Shown here: one piece after another, positions 9,375-19,005 of the stretch
How the letters are laid out: each line of letters opens with the position of its first letter
How positions within the stretch are numbered: the stretch's first letter is position 1
DNA from: Bradyrhizobium frederickii
GTDB taxonomy: Bacteria > Pseudomonadota > Alphaproteobacteria > Rhizobiales > Xanthobacteraceae
Length of the DNA: 64,000 bases
NCBI RefSeq assembly: GCF_004570865.1
Contig: NZ_SPQS01000013.1
Span: forward strand, 156,035-220,034
Reading direction: 5' to 3'
Notes under the pieces: model-generated
The model's input: only the letters and a program-made list of their open reading frames with translations
Told to the model about the DNA's origin: nothing
The model's database searches: none
Translations under genes and position numbers: made by a program

Positions 9375-11705
9375 TCACGCGATCGATCGCGAGGCGATGG
9401 TCAGCTGATCGTCGGGCGAGCGGCGGCCGTGCGAGGCATTCAGCAACTGCCGAACCCGAATGGCGGGCACCGGCCGGCTGAAAAGATAGCCCTGCCCTTC
9501 GGTGATGGTCCCGTCGGCGCTGATCAGCTCGAGCTGCTCGTTGGTCTCGATGCCCTCGACCACGACCGACATGCCGAGATCGGCGGCTAGCCGCGCCACC
9601 CCACGCAACAGCGTCAGCGGCCGATCGGCATCGATGCCTTCGAGGAAGGAACGGTCGATCTTCACCTTCTGCATCGGGAAATTGTGCAGATAGCTCAGGC
9701 TGGAATAGCCGGTGCCGAAATCGTCGAGCGAGATCCGCACGCCGAGCGCATGAAGCTGCGAGAGGATGTCGTGCGTGAGCTGGGTATTGCGCAGCAGCGA
9801 GGACTCGGTGATCTCGATCTCCAGCCGATGCGTCGGCAGGCCCGAGACTTCGAGCGCGTAGCGGATTTCGCTCAGCACGTCGCGCTGGTGGAATTGCTGA
9901 GGCGAGAAGTTGACCGCGACGCTGACGCCGTCCGGCCACTTCATGCACTCCATGCAGGCCCGCCGCAGGATCCAGCGGCCGAGATCGACGATCAAGCCCA
10001 TGTCCTCGGCGACCGGAATGATGTCGACCGGCGAGACCGTGCCGCGCACGGGATGGTTCCAGCGCAGCAGCGCCTCGCAGGTGGTGATCTTGCCCGACTT
10101 GAGGTTGACCAGCGGTTGATAGAACAGCTCGAATTCCTCGTTGGCGAGCGCCTTGCGCAAGTCCAGCTCCAGGATGCGGCGCGCCTCGACGGTCGCCGCC
10201 ATCTCGTCGCGGAAGAAGCAGAAAGTACCGCGGCCGTCGGCCTTGGCCCGGTACAGCGCCATGTCGGCGTTCTTGAGCAACGTGTCGGCGCTGGCGTCGC
10301 CATCCGGCGAGGTCAGCGCAATGCCGACGCTCGCGCCGATCTCGACGAGGTGATTGTCGATGCGATAGCGCTCGCTGAGGCGCTCGACGATGCGGCGGGC
10401 GAGGCTGGCGGCGTCCTCGGGCGAGGAGATGTTCTGCTGGAACACGACGAATTCGTCGCCGCCGAAGCGGGCGACGAAATCCTCGGGCCGCAGCATCTCG
10501 CGCAGGCGATTGGCAACCGCGCACAACAGCTGGTCGCCACAGGGATGGCCGAGCGTGTCGTTGACCTGCTTGAACTGGTCGAGGTCGACGAACAGGAGCG
10601 CGGAGAGGCGCTCGGCATGATGCGAATTCGCCAGCAGGCGCTGAATCTCGTCGTGGAAGCTGACCCGGTTGGGCAGTGCCGTGAGCTCGTCGTAGCGGGC
10701 TAGATGGCTGATCCTCTCCTCGGCGTTCTTTCGCTCGGTGATGTCCTCGAGCAGCATGACCGTGCCGCCATCGGTCATTGGTTGGAAGGTCCAGGACAGC
10801 GTGCGCCCACGCGCGAAATCCGGATCCGTGGTCAGGAGCTCGCGGACCCGTCGATCCTCGATCTCCCGGAGGATCAGATTGCCGTTCTCGCTCGAGACAG
10901 AGCCGCCGCTGACGCACGCCGCGATGATTTCAGACGCATTGGGGCCGCTCTGCACGAGATCGTCAGGCAGATTCATCATTTCGCTGAAACGATGATTCAT
11001 CACCGCAAGCTGTCCGTCGACACGGAACATGCACAGGCCATGGGGCATGTTGTTCAACGCGCTGTCGAACTGGCCCGCCAGGGCCGCTTCGCGTTCACGC
11101 GCGACGAGCGCCCGCATGAATATCCTGTGCAAGTTGGCCGAGATTTGTATGACGGCCACCAGAAACGCGGCGCACAGGACGGACATGACGATGTAATAGG
11201 GTGTGCCGCGTAACGCCAGCGCGACCACCGTCGAACCGAAGCAAAGCGTAGCCTGCAGCTGGTATATCCATTGCCGTCCGTAGGCCCTGCCTGCGCCTCC
11301 CGCCACGAAGCCCGTGGTCGTGGAGAGAGAGATCATATGGGCGACGGCGTCGTCACTGACCAACAGCGTGGTCGTGCTCCAGATGCCGACCGCGGCGGCC
11401 TGGATCATCGCCCCGATCTGATGCCGGTTCTTCCATCGCGCAGCTTCGTCGGCGGTCAGCGTCGATTTGCGCATCTGGTACCGCCGCAAGTCGAATGCCC
11501 GAATAGCGCCGGCGAGGATCAGAAGCCCGACACACGCCCAGATCGAAGGTTCTCCCGTCTTCAGCGCGGTCGCGGCCGCCGCAACGACGCCGAAGACAAG
11601 CCCCGTCAGCAAGGGAGCAGGAGTTTCGAACAGCGAATCGATCAGCGCGGCCGAAATCCTCGGCGACGCCGGCTCAGGTTCTCCGCTCTGGCTTGCGAAC
11701 TGCAT
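9375..11705 (-). CDS. Membrane GGDEF/EAL protein (c-di-GMP synthase/phosphodiesterase) with PAS domain
   Basis: A 776-residue protein. Five or six membrane helices occupy about residues 30-192, a PAS-like region about 212-325, GGDEF about 335-495 and EAL about 510-755. The synthase motif GGDEF (415-419) is intact, and five residues before it is RPED (406-409), a fitting RxxD product-inhibition site. The phosphodiesterase motifs also look intact: EALLRW, the NFSPQQF Asn, EITES, DDFGTG, KIDRSF and EGIET. Both activities are therefore possible; which dominates is unknown. It is inserted between tolB and pal, upstream of the FeeM-like gene on the same strand. A hairpin lies in its short leader. 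Confidence 0.93.
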   Translation of the reverse strand: MQFASQSGEPEPASPRISAALIDSLFETPAPLLTGLVFGVVAAAATALKTGEPSIWACVGLLILAGAIRAFDLRRYQMRKSTLTADEAARWKNRHQIGAMIQAAAVGIWSTTTLLVSDDAVAHMISLSTTTGFVAGGAGRAYGRQWIYQLQATLCFGSTVVALALRGTPYYIVMSVLCAAFLVAVIQISANLHRIFMRALVAREREAALAGQFDSALNNMPHGLCMFRVDGQLAVMNHRFSEMMNLPDDLVQSGPNASEIIAACVSGGSVSSENGNLILREIEDRRVRELLTTDPDFARGRTLSWTFQPMTDGGTVMLLEDITERKNAEERISHLARYDELTALPNRVSFHDEIQRLLANSHHAERLSALLFVDLDQFKQVNDTLGHPCGDQLLCAVANRLREMLRPEDFVARFGGDEFVVFQQNISSPEDAASLARRIVERLSERYRIDNHLVEIGASVGIALTSPDGDASADTLLKNADMALYRAKADGRGTFCFFRDEMAATVEARRILELDLRKALANEEFELFYQPLVNLKSGKITTCEALLRWNHPVRGTVSPVDIIPVAEDMGLIVDLGRWILRRACMECMKWPDGVSVAVNFSPQQFHQRDVLSEIRYALEVSGLPTHRLEIEITESSLLRNTQLTHDILSQLHALGVRISLDDFGTGYSSLSYLHNFPMQKVKIDRSFLEGIDADRPLTLLRGVARLAADLGMSVVVEGIETNEQLELISADGTITEGQGYLFSRPVPAIRVRQLLNASHGRRSPDDQLTIASRSIA

Positions 11706-11713
11706 TGGTGTTT

Positions 11714-11739
11714 GTACGCGCGTCCTGTTTGGCGCGTAC
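11714..11739 (-). promoter_or_regulatory. Hairpin in the leader of the GGDEF/EAL gene
   Basis: A perfect 8-bp inverted repeat, GTACGCGC and GCGCGTAC, with a 10-base loop, starts nine bases before the ATG at 11705. The only AGGA on the mRNA strand lies in the loop, 17 bases from the start. It could be a protein-binding site or a translational control hairpin. Confidence 0.35.
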
Positions 11740-11944
11740 TTTTACCCATCTCAGGTGAAGTCTTTCTGAGGGAACATCGTTAAAGTCGAGTTGTTCTTCG
11801 GCACCACCGAACCGATTTCGGCTTAGACATCAAGCAATTAGGCAAGTCCTGCCGGGCGCAAGGTAAAGAAAAGCTTACCTTCCTCGCCAAACGCAAGGAA
11901 ATCGGTGCGATTTTCGACAAGATCGCGCATTCCCAACGCGCGAT

Positions 11945-13309
11945 CTATTGGCCCGCCGTCGAGGACAGCAACGGCGACCAGGCCGGGTCGGAGGCGAAGC
12001 CCGGCGTCGGCACCTTGAGCTCGTTGCGACCGGAGATGTCGACGCTGTACAGCGAGGGCCCGCCATTGCCGCCGGGATCGCGGAAGAACATCAGCACGCG
12101 GCCGTTCGGGGAGAAGGTCGGACCTTCATTGTGGAAGCCGGAGGTCAGCAGCCGCTCGCCGGAGCCGTCGGGCTTCATGACGCCGATCGAGAACTGCCCG
12201 CCGCCTTGCCTGGTGAAGGCAATGTAGTCGCCCTTCGGCGACCACACCGGGGTCGAATAGCTGGCGTTGGTGTCGTCCTTGGAGAAGGAGATGCGCTGCG
12301 CCTGTCCTCCGCCCGCCGCCATCACGTAGATCTGCGACCGGCCGCCGCGATCGGACTCGAAGCAGATGCGGGTGCCGTCCGGCGAGTAGGACGGAGAGGT
12401 GTCGATCGCCGGCGTGTCGGTGAGGCGCGTGGTCGAGCGCGAGCGCAGGTCCATCACGAACAGGTTGGAATTACCGCCCTGCTGCAGGCTCATGATGACG
12501 CGCTGGCCGTCCGGCGAGAAGCGCGGCGCGAAGGTCATGCCGGGGAAGTTGCCGACGATCTCGCGCTGGCCGGTCTCGATGTTGAAGAGATAGACCTTCG
12601 GATCGCCCTGGCCGAACTCCATATAGGTGATCTCTTGCGAGTTCGGCGAGAAGCGCGGCGTCAGCACGAGGTCGGAGCCGCGGGTCAGATAGCGCACATT
12701 GGCGCCGTCCTGGTCCATCATCGCGAGCCGCTTGACGCGGCGCTCCTTCGGGCCGCTTTCGTCCACGAACACCACGCGGCTGTCGAAATAGCCCTTCTCG
12801 CCGGTCATCCGCTCGTAGATCTGGTCGGAGATGATGTGGGCGATGCGGCGCCAATATTCCGGCGAGGTGAAATATTGCTGGCCGGCGAGCTGCTGGCCGG
12901 AGATCACGTCCCACAGGCGGAATTCGGCTTTCAGCCGGCCATCGGGCTGGCGCGTCATGCGGCCGGTGACGAGGGCCTGCGCGTTGAGGGTCTTCCAGTT
13001 CTGGAATTGCGGCGCGACGTCGATATTGCTGATGCGCTCGATGAAAGCGGCCTGGTCGATCGGGGCGAACAGGCCCGAACGCTTGAGATTGTTGGTGATG
13101 ACTTGCGTGACGCCGTTGCCGACGTCGCCGTCCGACGGCGAGCCCGGCACGAAATTGCTGATCGCGATCGGGATCGGCTGAAACTCAGTCGGATCGATAC
13201 GAAGTCGCGGCTGGCCCTGCGCGAAGGCCTGTCCGCCCCCGAGCATCGCGAGCGTCGATCCGGTCAGGGTCATGAAGCGGCGGCGGTTCATCGATCGGAC
13301 GTCATTCAT
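11945..13309 (-). CDS. tolB: Tol-Pal system protein TolB
   Basis: A 454-residue periplasmic protein. The N-terminus has a twin-arginine-like NRRRFMTLTG followed by a hydrophobic stretch and AFAQ cleavage site. Then comes the TolB N-terminal domain (FVPGSPSDGDVG region) and a six-bladed beta-propeller with repeated blocks such as PRFSPDGQ, PSYSPDGT, PVWSPKGD and PTFSPNGR. TolB binds Pal and TolA during outer-membrane constriction. The ATG at 13309 is chosen; the longer frame to 13420 overlaps tolA. Only 23 bases separate it from tolA. Confidence 0.96.
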   Translation of the reverse strand: MNDVRSMNRRRFMTLTGSTLAMLGGGQAFAQGQPRLRIDPTEFQPIPIAISNFVPGSPSDGDVGNGVTQVITNNLKRSGLFAPIDQAAFIERISNIDVAPQFQNWKTLNAQALVTGRMTRQPDGRLKAEFRLWDVISGQQLAGQQYFTSPEYWRRIAHIISDQIYERMTGEKGYFDSRVVFVDESGPKERRVKRLAMMDQDGANVRYLTRGSDLVLTPRFSPNSQEITYMEFGQGDPKVYLFNIETGQREIVGNFPGMTFAPRFSPDGQRVIMSLQQGGNSNLFVMDLRSRSTTRLTDTPAIDTSPSYSPDGTRICFESDRGGRSQIYVMAAGGGQAQRISFSKDDTNASYSTPVWSPKGDYIAFTRQGGGQFSIGVMKPDGSGERLLTSGFHNEGPTFSPNGRVLMFFRDPGGNGGPSLYSVDISGRNELKVPTPGFASDPAWSPLLSSTAGQ

Positions 13310-13332
13310 TGCAAAGTTCTTTTGTTCGGATG

Positions 13333-14292
13333 TCACAACATATCTTTCAGGCCGAAAGTCATCGGAATGAGCTTCCAGCTCTCGTACTGCTGCTTCGGCA
13401 TGAACGAGTAGACCTGACACTGCACGATGGCGCGCTTGGCGCTCTCCGCCACCGCCTGCGCGATCGACCGCGACGGTCCTCGCACCGCGACGACAATCGG
13501 CTCGGAGGCGAGCGATCCATCGATCTTCATGGGAATGTCGATGTCGGCCTCGTACTGATCGGCATCCTGGCCATTATAGGTGGGCGTGAAGCAGCGCTTG
13601 ACCGCGCCCTGGAATGCACCGCGCCAGGTCGCGACGTTGTTGGCGGCAGTTCCCGTCGCCGATCCCAACGCGGCCGACGCATTCAGCGCGGAGCCAGTCA
13701 GCTCGTGCCGGGTCGCGGCACGCTTGTCGAGGTCGCGCTGGATCTGCGCGGGATCGAAGCTGCGCTCCTTGGGCTTCGGCTGCTGCTGCGGCTGCACCGC
13801 CGCAACCTTCTGCTCCACCGGCTTGGGCGGCGGCTTCTTGGTGTCCAGCTTCTTTTGCAGCTCGGCGATCGGATCTTCCTTGGCCGGATCAGGCTTCTTT
13901 TCCTGCGGCTTCGGCTCCTCTTTCGGCTTCGCTTCGGCGACCGGCTTCGGCGGCTCGGGCTTCTTCTCGACCGGCTTTTCGACGGGCTTTGGCGGCGGCT
14001 CGGGCTGCGAGTTGGTCTTGATCAGCTCTTTCTTCTCGGTGACCTTGCCGACGGCGTCTTCCTCGGGCTTGGGCTCCGCGATCTTCTCGACCTTCGGCTT
14101 CGGCTCTTCCTTCTTGCCGGTCTTCTGCCCGGCCATCATCTTGGCAAGCTGATCGGTGGAGATGATGTCGACCGGCAGCGACTCCTCCGGCGCGATGTAG
14201 GCCTTGCTGCTGAAGGTGACGAGCCCCCATCCCAGCACGAGGACATGGAGGGCAATCGACGCAACGAGTGTCTTGTCGACGTTCACCTTCAC
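13333..14292 (-). CDS. tolA: Cell envelope integrity protein TolA
   Basis: A 319-residue protein with one N-terminal membrane helix (about residues 9-28), then a long Lys/Glu/Pro-rich region (about 60-180, many PKP, EKK and PEPP repeats) and a globular C-terminal domain (about 220-319) of the TonB/TolA type. TolA spans the periplasm and couples the TolQR motor to TolB/Pal. The gene sits in the order tolQ-tolR-tolA-tolB, three bases downstream of tolR. The middle is low complexity, so homology there is weak, but position and architecture are decisive. Confidence 0.93.
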   Translation of the reverse strand: MKVNVDKTLVASIALHVLVLGWGLVTFSSKAYIAPEESLPVDIISTDQLAKMMAGQKTGKKEEPKPKVEKIAEPKPEEDAVGKVTEKKELIKTNSQPEPPPKPVEKPVEKKPEPPKPVAEAKPKEEPKPQEKKPDPAKEDPIAELQKKLDTKKPPPKPVEQKVAAVQPQQQPKPKERSFDPAQIQRDLDKRAATRHELTGSALNASAALGSATGTAANNVATWRGAFQGAVKRCFTPTYNGQDADQYEADIDIPMKIDGSLASEPIVVAVRGPSRSIAQAVAESAKRAIVQCQVYSFMPKQQYESWKLIPMTFGLKDML

Positions 14293-14295
14293 GGC

Positions 14296-14745
14296 TTACC
14301 CCTGATCCGCTTCGGTGACGAGGGCGAGCTTCTTGAATCCGGCGCCGGACAACAGGCCCATCACCTTGGCCACCGTGCCGTAATCCGCCTTCTTGTCGGC
14401 GCGCAGATAGATGCGCTCCTCGAGGCCGCCGCGCGCGTCCGTGATCGCCTTCAGCTTGGGGATCAGCTCGTTGATTGCGATCTCGGAATCGTTGATGAAC
14501 ACCTTGCCCTTGATGTCGACCGACATCTGGATCGGCTTCTGGTCGTTGTTCTCGAGGCTCTTGGCGTGGGTCTGCGGCAGGTCGAGCGGCACGCCGACCG
14601 TGAGCATCGGCGCCGACACCATGAAGATGATGAGCAGCACCAGCATCACGTCGACCATGGGCGTGACGTTGATCTCGGCCACGACAGGCTTGCGCCGGCC
14701 TCGGCGCCCGCCGCCGCCGGACGAACTCGCAACGTTCATCGCCAT
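14296..14745 (-). CDS. tolR: Biopolymer transport protein TolR (ExbD family)
   Basis: A 149-residue ExbD/TolR protein. The motif EINVTPMVDVMLVLLIIFM contains the conserved Asp in the single membrane helix (about residues 24-45) that carries protons. The periplasmic domain follows (GVPLDLPQTHAK onward). With TolQ it forms the motor driven by proton motive force. It lies 43 bases after tolQ and is nearly fused to tolA. Confidence 0.96.
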   Translation of the reverse strand: MAMNVASSSGGGGRRGRRKPVVAEINVTPMVDVMLVLLIIFMVSAPMLTVGVPLDLPQTHAKSLENNDQKPIQMSVDIKGKVFINDSEIAINELIPKLKAITDARGGLEERIYLRADKKADYGTVAKVMGLLSGAGFKKLALVTEADQG

Positions 14746-14788
14746 GATCGTGTGCCCAAATTGCCCTTCACACTATACATGCCGCCGG

Positions 14789-15505
<717 letters not shown>

Positions 15506-15981
15506 AAGCAGCATCCTCTCAAGGCGATCGTTACCCGATGTGCCGGCCAGCAAATGGCTGCCGGTTCCCCAATGACCGCGCTAGAACCGGCGCGGCCGGC
15601 AAGCCCGCTCAAAGCCTTGTCTTTCTGGGGTGCAGGGGCTCGTCCAAAGCCGGCCGCCTGCATTCCCTGCCAAGATGTCAAAACTATGGGCCTTTGGCCC
15701 CGGGCCTTGACGGGCCTCGGCTTCGGGCTTTGGGCACGACTGTCCGCCCTTACCAGAGCCCGGCGTTGGTTAATGCGAGGTTACCAGGGGTGAATTGGGC
15801 TGCGGGAAAGGTAGGCGGGGCAGCGGGATGGCTGGGGGGCAGCCTGGCTGGTGCCCCCTGCGGGAAATCGGCGCGGCTCAGCAGCGCATCGCCGAAGGGA
15901 CGCTGCGCTGGGTCCGGGGGACCGGAATCCGTGCCTCGCGAGTGGGAGGAACCAGCCCCTGCCGCAATAATTGACCGCGCG
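15506..15981. other. 476-bp gap between tolQ and the serine acetyltransferase gene
   Basis: I see no convincing gene here. Short frames on the plus strand lack a ribosome site and read as low-complexity Pro/Ala/Gly. It must carry the tolQ promoter (minus strand) and the end of the acetyltransferase transcript. No clear terminator or operator was found. Confidence 0.5.
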
Positions 15982-16749
15982 TCACGCCGCCGAGGCCGGC
16001 TCGGGGCAGTTGGTCAGCCGCGCGGGATTGCCGACGGCGGTGCAGCCGGCGGGCACGTTCGACGTCACAACCGTATCGGCACCGATCTTGGCGAAATCGC
16101 CGATGCCGATATCGCCAAGGATGGTCGCGCCGGAGCCGATGAAGACGCCGCGGCCGATCCTCGGCGCGCGCGTCGGCAGTTCGCTGCTGCGGCCGATGCT
16201 GACATTCTGAAGGATGGTGACCGCGTCGCCGATCACGACATTGGCGCCGATCACGACGCCCGTGGCATGATCGAGATAGACGGACGAGCCGATGCTGGCC
16301 GCCGGATGAATGCTGACCTGCAGGACGTTCGACGCCTCGTTCTGAAACAGCAGCGCCGCATCGCGCTGATCACGATGCCACAGCCAGTTCGAGACGCGCC
16401 AGGCTTGCAGCGCGACATAGCCTTTGAAAAGCAGCAGCGGCGCCAACAGGCCGGCGATGGCGGGATCGTTGCGCACGATGGCCTGCAAGTCGCGGCCGGC
16501 CGCTTCGATCAGTTCCGGCGAAAATTGAAATGCGTCGCGGGAAAAGGCAGCGAAACGCGCTTGCTCGGCGGCGTTGCCGCCAAGCCTGCGCCCGATGAGA
16601 TCGGCCAGAGCCGCCGCAAGGCCGTCATGGGCGAGGACGGCCCCGGCAAGCGACTTGCCGAAGACGGGATCGGATGCAGCCGCACGCTGCGCCTCGTCGC
16701 GGATCTGCTGCCAGAGGCGATCGTTCGTCGCGGTCAGAGCTGCCGTCAT
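15982..16749 (-). CDS. cysE: Serine O-acetyltransferase
   Basis: A 255-residue CysE-type protein. It has an alpha-helical N-terminal domain (about residues 1-140) and a left-handed beta-helix of hexapeptide repeats (about 145-245: VVIGANVVIGDAVTILQNV, GVFIGSGATILGDI). The catalytic region YLDHATGVVIG contains the Asp-His pair, and the C-terminal GNPARL loop is present. It makes O-acetylserine from serine and acetyl-CoA, the first step of cysteine synthesis. It stands alone on the minus strand, divergent from the desaturase gene. Confidence 0.9.
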   Translation of the reverse strand: MTAALTATNDRLWQQIRDEAQRAAASDPVFGKSLAGAVLAHDGLAAALADLIGRRLGGNAAEQARFAAFSRDAFQFSPELIEAAGRDLQAIVRNDPAIAGLLAPLLLFKGYVALQAWRVSNWLWHRDQRDAALLFQNEASNVLQVSIHPAASIGSSVYLDHATGVVIGANVVIGDAVTILQNVSIGRSSELPTRAPRIGRGVFIGSGATILGDIGIGDFAKIGADTVVTSNVPAGCTAVGNPARLTNCPEPASAA

Positions 16750-17068
16750 CGCCGCCTCCGGGGTTTCGGGCCTGCTTCAAGTCTCAAACATAGTCCGCGC
16801 GCCCCCTGCGCGCCATGCCGCAGGCGGAGCGGCGCGACCTGAGCAGCATGCCGCAGCTCCCCGTGAGGCTACGAGCTTGCATGCCAGGCATCCGCAACCA
16901 TATAGTCAGTCGAATCTTCGGCCGATGCTGCTTTGGCCGGGATGTCCATGCAAAGCAGCTCGTTCGAGCCCCGCGGTGGTCCGCCATCCGCGGGTTTTTC
17001 GTACCCCGGCGGCCCTCGCTGCTGCCGACACGAATCCCGCATCCCAATACCTGAGGTCACACCAAGAC
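16750..17068. other. 319-bp divergent promoter region, acetyltransferase/desaturase
   Basis: No gene is supported here. It holds a candidate plus-strand promoter near 16877-16906 and short frames with no ribosome site. Confidence 0.5.
16877..16906 (+). promoter_or_regulatory. Possible housekeeping promoter of the desaturase gene
   Basis: TTGCAT, an 18-base spacer, then TATAGT, about 160 bases before the desaturase ATG. It is a fair sigma-70 match in an otherwise GC-rich gap. Confidence 0.3.
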
Positions 17069-18232
17069 ATGTCGCCTAACGCGCCCGCCGACGACCACCA
17101 CGACGACATCATGTATCCCTCGGCCGTGCCGTTCCTGCTGGTCCATCTCGGCTGCGTTGCGGCGATCTGGTCGGGCGTCACGTGGCAGGCCGTCGCAATC
17201 TGCATCTCGTTGTACATCGCGCGGATGTTCGGCATCGGCGCCGGCTACCATCGCTATTTCTCGCATCGGGCATTCGCGACCAGCCGGGTGTTTCAATTCA
17301 TCCTGGCGTGCCTCGCGCAAAGCAGCGCGCAAAAGAGCGTGTTGTGGTGGGCGGCCAAGCATCGGCACCATCATCTGCATTCCGACACCGAGATCGACGT
17401 GCATTCGCCGCGTCATCGCGGCTTCGTGTACAGCCATCTCGGCTGGATCTTTTACCGCCGGCACGATGCGACCGACCTCGTCAAGGTCTCCGATCTCGCG
17501 GCCTATCCGGAGCTGATGTGGCTGCATCGGCTCGAGCTGCTGCCGGCTGTTGTGCTTGCGTCGCTCTGCTTCCTGGTTGCGGGATGGTCGGGTCTGGTGG
17601 TCGGCTTCCTGTGGAGCACGGTGCTGCTCTATCACGCGACCTTCTGCATCAATTCGCTCGCCCATGTGCACGGGCGCAAGCGCTATGTGACCGGCGACGA
17701 TTCCCGCAACAACTGGCTGCTGGCGCTCTTCACCCTGGGTGAAGGCTGGCACAACAACCATCACGCCTACCAGAGCAGCGTGCGACAGGGTTTTCGCTGG
17801 TGGGAGATCGACGTCACCTACTACGTCCTGAAAGCGTTGTCCTGGCTCGGAATCGTGTGGAACATGAAAGCGCCGCCCGAACAGGTGCTGCGCAACGAGC
17901 AGCCGCTCGGCGCCCGGGTCATCAATCGGGCGGCCATCGAGCTCGCCGAACGGTTCGATGCACAGAAGCTGGCGCAAGCGATCTCATCGGCGCGGCGTCG
18001 GGCCGATCTCGCCCAGCTGCAACTGCCGACGCTGCACGACATCCTCAATCGCGCGCATGAGAGCGTCGATGCACTGGCGCATCTGCATCTGCCGAAGATC
18101 CCGACCCGCGAAGAGTTTCTCGCCGAGGCCAAGGCGATCTTCGCGCGAACACGATCGCTCAACGAAATCGTGGATCACGCCTACGAGCACTTCCTGGCTT
18201 CGGTTCACGCCCAGCTCGTGACAGTGCGCTGA
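17069..18232 (+). CDS. Acyl-CoA/acyl-lipid fatty acid desaturase
   Basis: A 387-residue membrane di-iron desaturase. All three histidine boxes are present: YHRYFSHR (about residue 60), KHRHHH (about 97) and WHNNHHAY (about 231), between hydrophobic segments. This is the delta-9-type arrangement that introduces a cis double bond into acyl chains, tuning membrane fluidity. The C-terminal 70-80 residues are an extra helical, Leu/His-rich region outside the desaturase core. The ATG at 17069 begins a typical N-terminus; the frame is open much further upstream but has no ribosome site there. Confidence 0.9.
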   Translation: MSPNAPADDHHDDIMYPSAVPFLLVHLGCVAAIWSGVTWQAVAICISLYIARMFGIGAGYHRYFSHRAFATSRVFQFILACLAQSSAQKSVLWWAAKHRHHHLHSDTEIDVHSPRHRGFVYSHLGWIFYRRHDATDLVKVSDLAAYPELMWLHRLELLPAVVLASLCFLVAGWSGLVVGFLWSTVLLYHATFCINSLAHVHGRKRYVTGDDSRNNWLLALFTLGEGWHNNHHAYQSSVRQGFRWWEIDVTYYVLKALSWLGIVWNMKAPPEQVLRNEQPLGARVINRAAIELAERFDAQKLAQAISSARRRADLAQLQLPTLHDILNRAHESVDALAHLHLPKIPTREEFLAEAKAIFARTRSLNEIVDHAYEHFLASVHAQLVTVR

Positions 18233-18300
18233 ACTCTCGGGGTCATGCGCCTTCTATCAAACGGGTCTCAGGGCTGTGCCCACGCTCCCCCAAAACCAAA

Positions 18301-18331
18301 CCGCCCGCCTGCGGGTTGCGCAGACGGGCGG
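18301..18331 (-). terminator. GC-rich hairpin between desaturase and DUF2852 genes
   Basis: A two-part stem, CCGCCCG/CGGGCGG outside and CTGCG/CGCAG inside. On the minus strand it is followed by TTTGGTTTTGG, so it suits the DUF2852 transcript best; it may serve both converging genes. Confidence 0.5.
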
Positions 18332-18393
18332 CTCGGGGCCATCAGGACTTTGGGGGCATGCGCCTGAAGGCTTTGAGAGGTCAGGCTTGAAGG

Positions 18394-18885
18394 TCAGCCC
18401 TGCTGCTGGTCAGTCGGCGGCGGGGTCGGACGCGTCTTGTGCTGCGCCATGAACTGGTCGAACTCTTCCTTGTCCTTGGCGTGACGCAGACGGTCGAGGA
18501 AGTTCCTGAACTCGACCTGCTCTTCCTCGAGCCGGCGCAGCGTTTCAGAGCGGTACTCGTCGAAGGCACGGTTGCCGGAGGACGGCGGGCCGAAGCCAAA
18601 GCCGAAGCCACTGCGCTCCATGCGGCCGCGCATGCGGTCCATCTTGTACTGCATCCGCTCCATCTTGTTCTGCCAGCGATCCTGGCTGCTCCAGCACGAC
18701 ATTCTTCTGCTCCCGAGTGTGAAAAAGAGAAGGGCAAGTCCGATCGGCCACCAGATGATGAAGCCGAGGATGGTCACGGCGATCCAGCCGGGATGCCAGG
18801 GCGTGTCCAGCATCCGGGGGCGCTCGTACTGTTGGTATTGATCCGAGGGGCCGCGCCATCGATTGACATCAGCGGTGTAGGCCAT
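18394..18885 (-). CDS. DUF2852 membrane protein
   Basis: A 163-residue protein with a hydrophobic segment near residues 29-57 (PGWIAVTILGFIIWWPIGLA), a Met/Arg-rich amphipathic stretch (KMERMQYKMDRMRGRME), then a helical region LRRLEEEQVEFRNFLDRLRHA and an acidic/Gln-rich tail. This matches the alphaproteobacterial DUF2852 family; its function is not known. Immediately upstream (18921-18939) is a perfect palindrome that also appears, slightly altered, over the start of the next TetR gene, suggesting control by that regulator. Confidence 0.82.
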   Translation of the reverse strand: MAYTADVNRWRGPSDQYQQYERPRMLDTPWHPGWIAVTILGFIIWWPIGLALLFFTLGSRRMSCWSSQDRWQNKMERMQYKMDRMRGRMERSGFGFGFGPPSSGNRAFDEYRSETLRRLEEEQVEFRNFLDRLRHAKDKEEFDQFMAQHKTRPTPPPTDQQQG

Positions 18886-18920
18886 TTCCCATCTCCATCA
18901 CGGCACCTGCGCCGTTGTGA

Positions 18921-18939
18921 ATGTAAATAACATTTACAT
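18921..18939. promoter_or_regulatory. Palindromic operator upstream of the DUF2852 gene
   Basis: ATGTAAATAACATTTACAT is a perfect 8-bp inverted repeat with a 3-base spacer, centred 45 bases before the ATG. The related palindrome over the TetR start has the same length and half-site (ATGTnAA). Confidence 0.6.
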
Positions 18940-19005
18940 AGCTAGACCATCCACGGATTTTGTCAAGCTGGCCGCAAGACACGCCCGCGTGATTATTGCG
19001 TCACT

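Noticed and set aside
9364..10917. 517-codon frame overlapping the GGDEF/EAL gene
   Set aside because: Same-strand alternate frame of a real gene with intact GGDEF and EAL motifs; its composition is Arg/Ala-rich without structure.
11948..13411. 487-codon frame antisense to tolB
   Set aside because: TolB propeller repeats lie on the minus strand; this frame is a GC-rich shadow.
15554..15793. 79-codon plus-strand frame in the tolQ gap
   Set aside because: No ribosome site and no domain; low-complexity Ala/Pro/Leu.
17057..17977. 306-codon frame antisense to the desaturase
   Set aside because: The three histidine boxes confirm the plus-strand gene.
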